A stretch of DNA of 64,000 nt from contig CM065322.1 of the NCBI GenBank assembly GCA_033032175.1, positions 16,926,001 to 16,990,000 on the forward strand. The letters are read 5' to 3'. How positions within the stretch are numbered: the stretch's first letter is position 1; the number at the start of each line of letters is the position of its first letter. This document shows, in pieces, positions 12,801 to 22,782 of this stretch. This stretch comes from Saturnia japonica. Taxonomy: Eukaryota > Arthropoda > Insecta > Lepidoptera > Saturniidae. The translations under genes and the position numbers were made by a program. A model generated the notes under the pieces. The model made no database searches and was not told where the DNA came from. It saw only the letters and a program-made list of their open reading frames with translations.

Positions 12801-14223
12801 AAATAAAAAGCGATTATGCCCCGCGCCTTACTCAAATAAGAAAGATTGTGAAAATAATGATTCTCACTACATCACTAATATCATTTTCATTATCCACTGA
12901 CGTGAAAACATTAGTTACATACGAAAGTTTTCAAACTCACCTATGATGAAAGGTATTTGGAAGAGGCAACCGACCACGCCCCTATATTTAGACCCTAGGC
13001 TTTCCATGATGATCACGAACGATACAACCATAGTACCAGCAGTTGCAATACCGATAAAGAATCTTAATGTGGTGAACACCACATAATTCGGCGAGAATGG
13101 TAGCCCGAACCCAAAAGCGATAAGAATCGTAACCGAGGTGAGGAATGTGTATTTTCTTCCAAATCTAAAATATAAATTACAAGTAAATACACCATACAAT
13201 AAAGATAACAGGAAGTGGCTAGCGGTAGTAGAATTTACATGTGAAAGTAGTTAAGGAATTTCGGATAAATTTATAATACAAGAAGTGTTATCATTTCTTT
13301 GTCTACAGGATACCAACATGAACAGTGGTAAGATTTTGGTGATATCAAAATAACAATACATAGTTCTATAGTCTAAGTCTACGTTCTATATCCTATCATT
13401 GCCGTACCGTGAAATTAATCCATCTTCAAGCAACAAATGTGTTTCCTTCTCCTTACGACACTGGGCCATTCAAGCGTAACGTGAAAATATACATGATAAT
13501 ACAGGATGGTATGACAGCGATTTCTGAGTGGTGGCCATTGTGTTTAGATTTTACTGTACTTGCCATCAGGTACAGTGACGTTAATTTGCCAAGCTACTAT
13601 AAAAAAATCTACCACAACTTGTCAGATAGATCTCTGTAAGGGCTGTCTCTCACTTAAAAGTAGGAGATTTACTTTGGGATAGGCTGATCTCAAATATAGA
13701 CATTTGTCATTCGAACGGATAACTATCACCATTCCGTTGAAAAGGGGTATAAGTGCATCGATTTCTATCGTAACAGCAATGAAAATAGAACTGATATTTC
13801 ATAAAATTGTTTATTTCACTTTTACCTGTCAGATAGGAATCCGAAAAGGATACTTCCAATAAGTATACCAAGTTGTAACACCATTTGAGTAAAGCTTGCC
13901 AACCATCGTCTCTCACACACCAAATCCCACTCCGAAATAATCGTGTTGTCGAATGGACTCGGATCGTATTTATATTCCAAACAGTCTGTATAGCACGTAT
14001 TGTTCTCCGAAATCCTCGTTTCATTTCCAAAATTATTGCACCAGAACGTCAAGTTTGGTGTTAAAAAAAATACGGCCATCTGCACCCATCCTGAGGAGAG
14101 TTTGACAAGTGAGACAGTTCCGTATACCAGGAACTGCCACCTTCCGAATTCCCCGACGAGGCCAGCGAACGGGTCCTCCTTTTTCGTTTTCTCGGACACA
14201 ATTGTTAACGGGTGTACTACCAT
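3595..14223 (-). CDS. SLC22-type organic cation/carnitine-like transporter, exons 1-4 (3' end missing)
   Basis: Major facilitator superfamily membrane transporter of the SLC22 type. These carry small organic cations, carnitine or related zwitterions across the plasma membrane; the substrate cannot be told here. Coding exons: 14223-13826, 13164-12941, 11996-11813, 3835-3595. They total 1047 nt (349 codons) with no stop and matching phases 2, 1, 2, 0. Family marks: GEFGRWQ near the N-terminus, a first membrane segment, a large Cys-rich outer loop with NET and NNT glycosylation sites, IISEWDLVCE, a second segment leading to SDRFGRK across the exon 1/2 join, NESPRWLVSVGR in exon 3 and the long inner loop in exon 4. 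Family proteins are about 520-560 residues, so about 190 residues lie left of the window. ATG 14223 has a good context (GAAAATGG) and in-frame stops upstream. Confidence in the family is high; in exact orthology, low. Confidence 0.88.
3985..4310 (-). repeat. Helitron-like repeat, family H1 fragment
   Basis: Minus-oriented copy of the family seen complete at 33898-34320. The signature is the stretch around CGAAACGGTTGGACCGAT... (diverged here) and the CAGACAGACAAA run. The CTAG end is not preserved. Confidence 0.7.
4320..5125. other. transporter intron 3, nothing recognised
   Basis: AT-rich sequence between a Helitron-like fragment and the mariner relic. No ORF or repeat was recognised; terminal inverted repeats for the mariner were not identified. 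Confidence 0.5.
5130..5985 (+). pseudogene. mariner transposase relic
   Basis: Decayed mariner-family (DD34D) transposase. The N-terminal DNA-binding part is readable from about 5160 (HCGISAAESARRINDVYGKA, then ICFWFQRFRSGNFDLRNKPRG at about 5250-5300). The catalytic part follows: TCDEKWILYDN (first Asp) at 5524, the second block near 5800 in which the HDNARPH consensus reads QNNARPD so the catalytic Asp is Asn, and YSPDIAPTDYH (third Asp) near 5905. Stops and frameshifts (for example TAA near 5374) break it. The 3' end is cut at about 5985 where LINE sequence begins. It lies inside transporter intron 3. Confidence 0.85.
5990..8022 (-). pseudogene. LINE ORF2: endonuclease and reverse transcriptase
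   Basis: APE-type endonuclease followed by reverse transcriptase. An open frame of 590 residues runs 8022-6250. Endonuclease marks: YYQNVRGL, VIILTETWL, CVMGDFNMRQIDW, ILDLVLCNKD; the usual SDH is replaced by DPFHPP. RT marks: NKGSGPDCIPP, NYRPISILSTFAKVFE, EHQHGF, YTDFSKAF (motif A). A small deletion/frameshift at about 6250 removes the usual D-x-V-D-H; the second segment (6256-5990) continues with LISKLKCCGF, SGVPQGSHLGP (motif B) and FLFSDDLKL (motif C, both Asp kept, the common Ala replaced by Ser). The thumb and C-terminus are missing. Confidence 0.88.
8069..8150. repeat. direct repeat in ORF1-ORF2 spacer of LINE
   Basis: AAAGAAACATATTAATCCAG occurs twice (near 8066 and 8127) within the spacer, separated by ATTATAAAGAA repeats. 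It looks like a local tandem duplication inside this copy. Confidence 0.7.
8169..9020 (-). pseudogene. LINE ORF1 (coiled coil plus baculovirus-FP-like domain)
   Basis: ORF1 protein of the LINE, presumably an RNA-binding partner of ORF2. Frame 1 (about 9020-8625) gives a Ser/Asp-rich start, then a coiled coil of about 80 residues (MFPTTIERIKTELRTTVKEE onward). After one frame disruption near 8625, frame 2 (8600-8169) gives a domain with RSIIIRFATPRIRDTFLA and KYVWVKQGRVFMRKNENS. That pattern resembles the C-terminal domain of baculovirus FP25K-type proteins, which is common in ORF1 of insect LINEs. It has no zinc knuckles. Confidence 0.65.
9100..9134 (+). repeat. Helitron-like 3' terminus
   Basis: GAGCGGAGCCACGGACACAG followed by CTAG (9131-9134) and T, the same 3' end as complete copies elsewhere. 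Only the last 35 or so bases are recognisable. Confidence 0.55.
9306..9556 (-). repeat. retroposon family R1 (SINE/LINE-tail), copy 1
   Basis: Minus-oriented copy of a family found seven times in this window. Shared marks read on the plus strand: GTTAGCCTTAGG, GCTTTTACAGCTT, GGGGGCGAGCGC, CTGACTAATTCCCTA. This copy has lost the poly-T start and ends against the 5'-truncated LINE at about 9553. Confidence 0.75.
9553..10497 (+). pseudogene. LINE reverse transcriptase, C-terminal half
   Basis: Open frame with no internal stop: SGIPQGSHLGPLLFKIYISD (motif B), YLMYADDTKIF (motif C, catalytic Asp pair intact), LNVKKCNVITYTR, VIRDLGVMMDSKL (thumb), SNLDYASPIWSP and a C-terminal tail ending at TAG/TCA 10497. 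It cannot act alone because the endonuclease and RT fingers are missing. The clean frame suggests recent insertion. CR1/jockey-like group. Confidence 0.85.
9553..10930 (+). mobile_element. 5'-truncated LINE (reverse transcriptase end plus 3' UTR)
   Basis: Begins inside the RT palm, keeps the RT C-terminus to a stop at 10497, then about 430 bp of AT-rich 3' UTR with A-rich runs near 10840. The 5' truncation is typical for LINE insertion. It is a different family from the 5986-9075 LINE, judging by protein divergence in motifs B and C. Confidence 0.8.
11040..11275. repeat. retroelement tail fragment
   Basis: GC-richer stretch with GGGGAGCTCAAGGTCGGGAG and ending CATCAGGCGGGCCGTATGC. I recognise this ending from dispersed lepidopteran retroelement tails, but no second copy is in the window. 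Confidence 0.4.
11813..11996 (-). CDS. SLC22-like transporter, coding exon 3
   Basis: Acceptor TTCCAG|GGCAC at 11996. Encodes HMTIPLFAYYFRSW, a membrane segment and the family motif NESPRWLVSVGRVEEA. Donor CTCAT|GTGAGT at 11813. The next in-phase exon is about 8 kb away at 3835. Confidence 0.85.
12941..13164 (-). CDS. SLC22-like transporter, coding exon 2
   Basis: Acceptor ATTTTAG|ATTTGG at 13164; the first base completes AGA (Arg), giving the MFS signature SDRFGRK. Encodes membrane segments with LTSVTILIAFGFGLPF and a stretch GSKYRG. Donor ATAG|GTGAGT at 12941. Phase 1 at the end. Confidence 0.87.
13402..13625 (+). repeat. interspersed repeat G, copy 1
   Basis: Matches 36583-36780: shared CTTACGACA, CCTTCAAG/CATTCAAG, GGTATGACAGC / GGCATGACAGC, and an ending CTATTATAAAAAAA / CTACTATAAAAAAA. 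It lies in transporter intron 1. The short ORFs across it are not host genes. Confidence 0.6.
13826..14223 (-). CDS. SLC22-like transporter, coding exon 1
   Basis: Encodes the cytoplasmic N-terminus, membrane segment 1, the outer loop with Cys residues and IISEWDLVCE, and segment 2 ending FGFLSD plus two bases of an Arg codon. Donor on the minus strand is ACAG|GTAAAAG at 13826/13825. Confidence 0.88.
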
Positions 14224-14239
14224 TTTCTTTGGTTGTTGA

Positions 14240-15160
14240 CGTTGGAGTAACTCCTTTGTTGTGTTCTGAAGTCGGTGTTATTATCTTTTTTTGAGATTCA
14301 GGTTATCTGGTGATAAAGTATATTTATTTAATATTATAATTGTGTGGAATAGATTACATCTATGTCAGCATGGTTTGAGTAATCTACGAATTAAAATAGG
14401 AATACGATTTAAACTGAAAACTATTTTATTTTCTCTGAGGCATAATTACATAGTGTAGGTATATCGACTTTTGTGATTGGTAACGTATTTTTTTTTTATG
14501 TTATGAAGAAGCATAAACTCCAGCATGTTAAATGACCACTGTCAAAAGAATCTCAAAAGAACTGTAGTCTTGTGGACAGTTATATTTATAGATTGATACT
14601 CTTGGGGGATGAATTGGAAGGCCTCGTGTCATTTGCGTCAGTACGTTCTGCCAAAAACATCATTCTGTACAGGGTACACTAGCTTCAGAAATAAGTATAG
14701 TGGTGGTGATTTGCTTGTACCTTACATAAGCATTTATATCAGTTTTGATTCATCAGACTGTTGGTATTATGACTTGGTATATCAAAAAGAGTAGAGACTA
14801 TAACCACCAGACATACACTCGCTCATTCACCATAAGTTATTTTAAATTCATCCTGCAATATCTTAATATTACGAACGTAGTTAGTATTTGTGCAGTTGGC
14901 ATACAGCACGAGTATTTGAATGTATAGAACTTAATATATAGGTACATATTTTAAAAACGTATATATTTTCGATTATTATTTTCACTTCACACTGTAATAA
15001 TGATAAAAATTGCTAAAAAAATGATGACAATCGGTTCTTTGAAAACCAACTCTTATGCGGGTAAAATATTAACCTAAAAAGAATATCGTTGAAGGGAATT
15101 TTTAATATAAATAACAGCCACTAGAGTTGACTATTTTTTTTTAATAGTAATAATAGCACG
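14240..15160. other. upstream of transporter, nothing recognised
   Basis: AT-rich region that should contain the transporter's 5' UTR and promoter on the minus strand. No convincing TATA/initiator pair was found. Confidence 0.4.
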
Positions 15161-15164
15161 GGAG

Positions 15165-15240
15165 AGAGTCTGGCAATGTGTCTGATGTTAAGCACAGTAT
15201 AATCCAAAAACAATGGTGATTACCAAGAGATGAACAATCC
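15165..15240 (+). repeat. fragment matching tail of the 41-kb retroelement
   Basis: GCACAGTATAATCCAAAAAC and following AGAGAT...AATCCATC match 41465-41515 closely. Probably a 3' UTR remnant of the same retroelement family. Confidence 0.55.
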
Positions 15241-15548
15241 ATCGGAAATGCCAAGCAAGCTTCTCGCCATCTGGATAATACACGGAGTGATCCCGAAACG
15301 CGATAAACTAAAAGAGAATCTCTGCAACGAGGCCTTCACCATTTAAAAAAAATTAAATCCTTTAGAATGTATTTACATATAAAAACCCCGGTAATGAAAT
15401 TTTATGAGGAGTGAAATTTATAAAAGCGTTACGACGTGTATACCGTACATCATCTTGTTAATAGATAAATCATTAACCACTCAATCAGTCAGTTAGTCCG
15501 TTAGTCCGTCAATCAATCATCTCTTTGACTATAACGTTAAGTTTAGCG

Positions 15549-15828
15549 TTGTGGCCCAATCTCACCTGATCTTAAGTGAAGATGGACCCGCTAAGCCTAA
15601 TAGAATACTGGCTCTAAAGTGCAGCTACCGGAACACACCTATTGGTGTTTGGCGACAGATTTTCAACTTGAGGGTGGTAGCTAGCCAGGCGAGAATTAGA
15701 AAAAGCCCTACCACCAGGCTGTGGTTTCACCACTAATTTTTAATTCACCGGGTGCTGAGGCTCATTGCAGGGATTCGAACTCACGTCGATCGACGCGGAG
15801 CTTCTACATGCTACCAACTCCATACCAT
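15549..15828 (-). repeat. tRNA-derived SINE, family S2
   Basis: On the minus strand a tRNA-like head with A-box-like TTGGTAGCATGTAG and B box GAGTTCGAATCC (15784-15773) is followed by a body ending AGGTGAGATTGGGCC near 15549. Related copies lie at 61905 and 49018. RNA polymerase III would transcribe an active member. Confidence 0.65.
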
Positions 15829-15908
15829 ACAGCAAACAATAAAATGTACAATTGAGATCTTGTATAAAAAAAAAATCAATCAACAGCGTTGAACATAATA
15901 ATTATACA

Positions 15909-16176
15909 CTAGTAGGTACCCGAGACTTCGTCTGAGTATTATTGAATATACACAGACTGATCTCGTAACACGACAAACCAAAAGAAAATCATAGATGGGT
16001 ATTATATTTTTGGTAACAGTTATGATTTCACCAAGATAAAAAGTACCCTATGTGTTATTCCAGTTTATGAACTATCTGCGTGCTGAATTTAATTCAAATC
16101 CGTTCAGCTGTTTTTTGCGTGATTGTGTAACAGACATCTAAACATACACACTTTCACATTTATTTGATTAGTCGGA
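15909..16176 (-). repeat. Helitron-like repeat, family H2
   Basis: Minus strand: starts TCCGACTAATC, contains AATGTGAAAGTGTGTATG near the start, and ends CTAG at 15912-15909 after CGAAGTCTCGGGTACC. TC start and CTAG end with no inverted repeats fit a non-autonomous Helitron. The sister copy is at 22567-22782. Confidence 0.65.
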
Positions 16177-16758
16177 TTTTCATAGGTAGATAAACCTCTG
16201 ACTTTTGAATATAAATTGCATTAGACAGGGTATAGGAAGTCTTTTCAACATTATTTTAAATCCCTGATCATATTTTAATATGATTCTTATAGCTTTTTAT
16301 AGGTTATTTATTTATTTATTATTAGGAAGGCTAACAGCTAAATGCCAAGGATAATTACAATTAGAAATACACAGCTTAACTGATAAGTTACAAAAAATAC
16401 ATCCTATGCAACTAAATATACCACAATATACAAATGTAGGAAAAAATGTATAGCTGTGGATTTCTCGGTTTTTAATGTCATCAGCTCTCGTGTTGATTAA
16501 ACTCGTGTCTTGTCTCGGAAAAGGGCAAAGGCCCTTTTTGGAAATTGGGACACTTAAACGTGGTTATTATTATTGGTATATAATATCAATACGTGAGATT
16601 CCTAAGCTAGATGATCAATTCACGGAAGATATAGCTGCGTTAGTTTAGATTTGACTTGTGCTAAGAAACAGCGGAAGACTGTTAACAACATAAAAGAAGA
16701 TACTGTTTGGTGATTCGATTTTGGTAACACATCTATAATATTATTTTTTAAAGACAAA

Positions 16759-17116
16759 TCTATATATTAATATGTAAAGCCAAAGCTTTCTACCCATTTT
16801 TACTCGTATTGCGTGCTCGGAAGACTGAGAGATTTGGCATGGTTAAAGTTTATATTGAAAAGGAGTGCAGAAAGCTAAAATGTATCTATAATATCTGTTA
16901 CTAATATATTAAATTAAATAAGTTAATACTGCTAATCCTAATACAAACAGTGCCATTGAACATAGACACCCCAAAATATTGACATTGTGACTCAAGGAAG
17001 TGACAACAAGTGATATAAATAATACTCATTGTTTAGGTTCATGAATACTGCAAATGTCAAACAGAAAATCGTGTTTGATCAAAAAGTCGCTCGTCGAAAC
17101 TTAGGGCGATCGCTAG
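16759..17116 (+). repeat. Helitron-like repeat, family H3, intact copy
   Basis: Starts TCTATATATTAA, ends GGGCGATCGCTAG followed by T. Internal marks: GAGATTTGGCATGGTTAAAG and GACATTGTGACTCAAGG. Other copies: 28208-28560 (minus), 40462-40835 (minus) and 55569-57527 (plus, split by a Tc1 element). This copy supplies the empty-site sequence for that insertion. Confidence 0.65.
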
Positions 17117-17119
17117 TTT

Positions 17120-18285
17120 TATTAATTAAGTAAGTAATTGGACATTCATTTATTTGGCGATAGTTAAAATCGTAATCTTAGGATCAACATAAAGTAAAAG
17201 TAACTCAACGCCACTCACCGAACAAAATGATAAGCTGCTGCAAAATATTCTTATTGTATATTTAATACCTGTAGAACTTTTAATTAGACTAAAAATGTTT
17301 TGCATAAATTGATTTTTATTATATATATAAGTGTTAATGCTTTTTTAAAAACAATTTTTTTTTGTATTTTATGAATGAATTAGATAATTAAGCTAATTAT
17401 TCATTAAAATTATGCGGCAGAAGCGTTTGCCATTAAATACCTTTTAAATTATTATGATAAAATATACAAAAAACCAGATTTTAAAAAAGCACGAGAATAC
17501 TCATGTTATTACAGCATTTTTACTATTATTAGCTCCACGAAGCGATGTAGATGATATGTATAAAAAAATGTACGGTTATCTTTTAATAGGTAGGTACATC
17601 AACTTGGAAAAATATTAAATATTTCTTTTATAATTTTCTCTACATTTATTGTTTTGTAACAACTAACACTTTATATTTATGTCACAAAAGCCATTCAGAA
17701 ATTATCTATGTATAAAGATGAACGTTTGTTTGTTAGTACTCTATGCGTTGCCAAGTCACTCATCCGATCGCGATAAAACTTAGGCAAGGGCGTGCGCTTG
17801 AAGACTTCTGTTAGTACATCGACTTAACATCAAATTGTGAACAAGTAATTACATTATCAATACAATCCAATCAGAGACGACCGTGGCTCCCGCGGTTCTA
17901 GGGAATGACGTTGCATTCGGCCTGTGATCCGTTGCCCTTGCCTCAGGACACACGTTACTAAAATAAGTTCGTCAGATTGCATTCCTTTCTGTCGTTTATA
18001 CGCGTGCCATCGCTGGGCGAGTATATAACCCACGTTAAAATATATAATAAGATAAATAAGTATAGTAAAAACCACCTGACATATGTGACATATTCATTGA
18101 GATCAATCCAATGAGTCCAAACACGATACCTCTGCTAATATTTGACGAGGAGTTGGATTATAGATGATGCTGTTTATGCTATGTTCTAATACGAGTGAAG
18201 TATTGCTCAGAATACCAATTTTCGACTCAATTAACCCGTGGAAGATGCTTACATCCATTCATAAATAAATTTTCTTGAATTCTAG
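17120..18285. other. no gene recognised
   Basis: AT-rich sequence. A 72-codon minus ORF at 18075-17857 overlies a slightly GC-richer patch; it has no recognisable domain and is not called. Confidence 0.4.
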
Positions 18286-18289
18286 CTAA

Positions 18290-18440
18290 GAAAACGTAAG
18301 TTCAAAGTCACCTTACAAACCAAAACACACTAAATCAAAATCGGATTAGCCGTTTGGGAGCTACGATGCCACACACACACACGTGCACTGTGTATCTATC
18401 CGTCTTTGCGTCGAAGGTTAAAAATAAAGTCTTGAAGTTG
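18290..18440. repeat. dispersed-repeat fragment
   Basis: Contains ATCGGATTAGCCGTTTGGGA and GCTACGATGCCACACACACA, a pattern (query-like 'cannot' run of host-neutral repeat ending in CA dinucleotides) common to Helitron/LINE debris in Lepidoptera. No copy of comparable length is elsewhere in the window. Confidence 0.35.
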
Positions 18441-18619
18441 ATATTGAAGTCTTATACAACACTACACCGCGCGGCCTGTAATGGTTAATTTAAGCTCTCG
18501 AACGAGTTATACTAACAAAAGGAAATAGTATTGCTTTAGTTCGGCAATAGGTTAAATAAGACGAGACTAAAAACGGATTACACTTTTATTTTAGAATGTC
18601 TTATACTATGGGGAGATTA

Positions 18620-18950
18620 TTACCACCTTCACATTAAAAGGGAGGATCCTCCGGCCAGACGGGTGTTATGCCTGGCGGGCAGCTGCCCAACGCTTGTTTT
18701 TTTTTTAGATCTGACTACACTGTTAGTCTTAGGGTCCATGAAGCTGCTGCGGCTTTTACAGCTTCATCGAACTTGCCCAGTGGTTGTTGTCGGGTTCTTG
18801 TATATATGTATACTCAATTGTTCGGTTAATTTTGATATCGCGATGTAGGATGCGTCGTATGTGGCGAGATAGATGTCTCTATGTAGGATGCGTCAGTTAT
18901 GGTGAGGATAGATGTCGCTACAATAGCAGTAAACTTATAGTAAATACTAA
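18620..18950 (+). repeat. interspersed repeat F, copy 1 (interrupted)
   Basis: Shares AAGGGAGGATCCTCC, GGCGGGCAGCTGCCCAACG, TATACTCAATTGTT and ATCGCGATGTAGGATGCGTC with 19820-20045. It is split by an R1 retroposon at 18694-18778. Confidence 0.75.
18694..18778 (-). repeat. retroposon R1, copy 2, short, nested in repeat F
   Basis: Poly-T then AGATCTGACTACACTGTTAG and GCGGCTTTTACAGCTTCATC, ending GAACTTG. It is a minus-oriented 5'-truncated copy with a poly(A) tail. Flanks TGCCCAACGCTTG and TGCCCAGTGGTTG look like a diverged target-site duplication. Confidence 0.75.
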
Positions 18951-19819
18951 CATAGAGCTATTTTCCTAGCGATTTCTTTAACAGATAGATGATAACATTA
19001 AAATAATGATTATGAACTAATTACTGCCTGGTTAAGCTAGTAGTTATAAGATAAGCGTCTAGTGGAATGCATATTTTGAGTGTATTATTTATTCTCACGG
19101 TCGTTTCAGTATGTTTAAAAATTGCTAATTTAAATATTCTTTTAATTAAAAGTTGAAGATTTGGTTTTTGAATGTTTATTTTGGTTTATGATTGCTAATT
19201 GACAACGCTGGTGATTTGTAGTCGATGTATAACATAAACTGATGAGATCGCAAGTTTGATTCTTGTTGGAGATAACATATTGGAATAGAACTTGGAATAT
19301 TTTTAAATTAGTTACGCCGCACATACTAGTTACACATTTTTTATATAAAAATCACAAAGAAATGTTGATAAAAATGGCATAAATGGTCCGGGAGCCATGA
19401 CCTTTGATCAATTGATCATCAACCAGGATGAGATAAAAATTGATTACGATTAGAAATACATTGCGAAAATAAAACTCGTTTAGAACAATCATAATTGGAA
19501 AAAAAATGAACCGGATATTTTTTTGCCAACACAACAATCAGCGCGGATGCACACCGTGATGGCCCCTGACGGCCCTGACTGGTAACCGAATTCGGGACCA
19601 ATCTCCAAAAGGTATATAATATGACCTTCATTTACAATGCGCATAATGAGTTGAGCAAAGTTTAAATGATGTCTCAGGTTCGGATCCTAAATGACTACAA
19701 ATGATATAATGATCCACTTCATTGAAAATTACACTCTTATATTTCCGAATAGCTGAGCCCGCGGCTGTGCTTGCCTGGATTGCAGAATACCATCGATCGG
19801 GTACACCGCACACGTGCGA

Positions 19820-20045
19820 ATCGTGCTTTGGGTGGTATGGAAGGAACAGGATGTAAAGTTCCTCATCCACCATTGAAAAGGGAGGATCCTCCGACCAGAC
19901 GAGCGTTATTTCTGGCGGGCAACTGCCCGACGGTTGTTGTTGGGTTCATGTATATATACTCAATTGTTGGGCCAATTTTAATATCGCGATGTAGGATACG
20001 TCGTATGTGGCGAGATAGATGTCGCTATATTGATGTCGCTACAGT
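19820..20045 (+). repeat. interspersed repeat F, copy 2 (uninterrupted)
   Basis: Runs through the site where copy 1 is interrupted: GGCAACTGCCCGACGGTTG then TTGTTGGGTTCATG. Short ORFs here are artefacts of the repeat. Confidence 0.75.
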
Positions 20046-20430
20046 GCTATCCCAGCTCCCGGTCATTTTGAAGACAAAAATGCTTATTGTGGGGGATCCT
20101 CAGAAGAGGGACATAATGGGTCCTCACTGATTTTTTTGTCGATCTTTTTAATATTTACAATTATGTACTAGATTAATTTGAATCTCTTATCTCAGTGTAA
20201 ACCATTTGAGCGTCCCAAAATCGTCGTTCTTCCGAATTGACTTCTTTGCGCGGAACCCTAATTATTTTTCTAAAATAAAAGTAGCTTAAGTTACTTCTTG
20301 TAACATCAGCTATCTGTCAGTCAAAGCCGGAACAAACAGACAGACAACAATTTTAAAACATATGCATTTAGTAAAAAAACTTCAACAACTACAACATATA
20401 ATTAAACTTTATTTATTTGTATAGATATTT
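20046..20430 (-). repeat. Helitron-like repeat, family H1
   Basis: Minus copy. GACAAAAATGCTTATTGTGG corresponds to GACAAAAATGATTATTGTGG in the copy at 23370; further on GTAGCTTAAGTTACTTC and CAAACAGACAGACAAC. The CTAG end is lost at the join with repeat F. Confidence 0.65.
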
Positions 20431-20959
20431 TATTAAAAATGGTTTTTTTACCACATTTTATCATACATTAAACAGAAATTTCAGTTATTATCAGACGAAA
20501 ACGAAATAGCTTATTGTCGGTTTCGACATCCAGTGGTGCGTACTGACCAGATACTAATCTCTGCCTGACTATTTTTTTGCCTAATTATGTACTCTGCATA
20601 TGAAATTAGTCAAATAATATGTATTTATTCTTTAGTGCACGTAAAAAAAAGTACAATAGGAGGACTTAATACTAAAAAAACATCCTCTACCAGTCTTCCA
20701 GGAGAGCAAGAGAAAGGTGTACATAATATTTACCTATACATACCGGGTGCATTAAAGATAGAAATAAGTTGGAGTCTCTTTTCTCGCAAAAATTTATCGA
20801 AACCGCGAGGATTTCTTGCGAAATGTATGAGAAAAGTTTTTTTTGCGATTTCTGACATTTTTAGTACTCTAACCTCAGTCGGCCCATTAGAATTTATTGA
20901 TTCTATTAAGAAATAGTATCTATTGGCATGAAAAAAGTTTTGTGTAATTTCATCATTTT

Positions 20960-21205
20960 CTCGCTACTGTACTGTATGAGCGAGAGCCTGGGTTCGAATC
21001 CCAGGTCGAACAAAGTGTTATTGGGTTTTTCCTATGAAATTCTCAGTAGCAGCTCGGAGTTTGGTTTCGTGCCCGATTAATGGCAATAGGCTCGCCCCCT
21101 ATTACATGGGATGTAAAAATATGTTCGGCGAACTGTGGGTGTACATTATAGTACACTTCTGCCTAACCGTTCGGGGAATACAGGCGTGATGATGGTATGT
21201 GTACT
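20960..21205 (+). repeat. tRNA-derived SINE, family S1
   Basis: B box GGTTCGAATCC at 20991-21001, then CAGGTCGAACAAAGTGTTAT, CGGAGTTTGGTTTCGTGCCC, CCTATTACATGGGATG and a tail GGCGTGATGATGG. The A-box half is diverged. A fuller copy lies at 62418-62680 on the minus strand. Confidence 0.75.
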
Positions 21206-21209
21206 TACA

Positions 21210-22285
21210 TTTGAAAAAAAAACTGTTAATGCAGGTCAAAATGTCTTAAAAAGTTAAGAACAGTGACCTCGGATAGTTTTCCTGTGGCTACAACGATTAA
21301 GGTACCCACCCTTACAGCCTCATCTCATCTCAAGAATCCACTCTGTATATAAGAATAACAACTAACTGACATATCAACGCATACAGGCCAAACTACTGGG
21401 GCTAGGAGCTCACGAATATTTGTATGCGGGTTTCTTTTGGAAGGAAGTTGGTGAAAAAAGGTTGAAATTTTGTATGAAAATAAGTTATTTTTTCAGTGAA
21501 AAATATAGGACAAGAATCAGCTATAACGCGGGCAAAGACACGGACAAAGCGCTAGTAGTAGAAGTAACTATAGACGAATATGTATTTAGATTACCTACTA
21601 AATTACTATGGAGTATTTATTGTCTAACAACGTATTTACTATGCTTGAACAAGTTAGTAAATGTATTCAAGTAACTCATTTAAAAGATTTAATGGTATTT
21701 ACATTAAGAAACAAATCGTTTTTGTATTAAAATACGTAATTATATATTAAACAAAGGTACATACTTACAAATTTCCATTTAAAAATACCAACGCACTCAC
21801 TGTAATTCGAAAACACTAAACTCGATACGACATTGGTACTTGTAAACTACAAATAAATATTCGTGTGTTACTGATGAGAGATGGATAAACACTGAGAGGA
21901 AAATATAACAAAGTCGATGTTGCGGTATAATAAATAACTAAAATTCGTTATGGGGATTTAATTGTATCTTATGTTTCAGCTATTTTTGTTAGATAACTAA
22001 CATATTTTATGGGATTCACCTGTTTTATAATTGTTCGAAAAATTTAAAGCGAAGTTTTAAGCTTGTATCATTGTATATTGAATTATTGTTACTGCCTACC
22101 AACCATAATAAATAGCTAAATTATAATACATATAAAGACTGTGTAAGTTTTAAAAAACGTAAGATAAAAGCGTACTGTAGTGAATTAAAAGCTAAACTAT
22201 ATTACAGCAATTTTTCATTTTCTTAATGAATGACATATGTCACCTATGTCATATGGATAGAATTTTTTTTTATATGCAGAGTTCA
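21210..22285. other. no gene recognised
   Basis: AT-rich. An 84-codon plus ORF (21420-21674) has no recognisable domain and no promoter or splice support, so it is not called as a gene. Confidence 0.4.
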
Positions 22286-22289
22286 AGCA

Positions 22290-22530
22290 ACGCTTTACCA
22301 AGATGGTGGCTATCTTGTTGGAGCTATTCAGGGAGTTTTTAGGGTAACTTAAAATTCGTGCTTCTAGTTATTAATTATTTATAATTTATTTTACTTGGGC
22401 ACAGCAACCATGGTGTATCACGCAAAAGGCCACCATTATTACATAATATAGAGTCAAATTATTTAAGTTTATGAATAAAAATAAAAATCACAACGTGATA
22501 GATCAAGATCCCTCCAAAAACTCAGGCCTA
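22290..22530. repeat. MITE-like repeat B, copy 1
   Basis: Shares AAGATGGTGGC, ATCACGCAAAA, GCCACCATTATTACATAATA and CCTCCAAAAACTC with copies at 39005 and 52355. The segments CAGGGAGTTTTTAGGG and, at the other end in reverse, CTGAGTTTTTGGAGGG form an imperfect inverted pair, which suggests a non-autonomous DNA transposon. Confidence 0.6.
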
Positions 22531-22566
22531 TATTCTAATACTAAGTGAGCAATTCTTGTATATATA

Positions 22567-22782
22567 TCCTACTAATATAATAAATGTGAAAGTGTGTATG
22601 TTTGGATGTTTGTTACTCAATAACGCTAAATCGGCTGAACAGATCTCAATGAAATTTGTCACACAGATAGTCTATGACCTGGAATAACACGTAGGCTACT
22701 TTTTAAAACGGCGATTTTTTTGGTTTTCGTGTTCCGAGATCAGTCTGAATCATGATCAGACAAAGTCGCGGGTACCAGCTAG
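22567..22782 (+). repeat. Helitron-like repeat, family H2, complete
   Basis: Starts TCCTACTAATATAATAAATG, ends GTCGCGGGTACCAGCTAG followed by T. This is the end signature of the Lep1-like group of short Helitrons. 216 bp. Confidence 0.7.

Noticed and set aside
13402..13639. 76-codon ORF in transporter intron 1
   Set aside because: It overlies interspersed repeat G, which recurs at 36583.
19771..20130. 119-codon plus ORF
   Set aside because: Covers repeat F and the start of a Helitron-like copy; composition comes from repeats.
20587..20916. 109-codon plus ORF
   Set aside because: No domain, no signal peptide or splice support, AT-rich codon use like chance ORFs here. Kept as uncertain rather than called.
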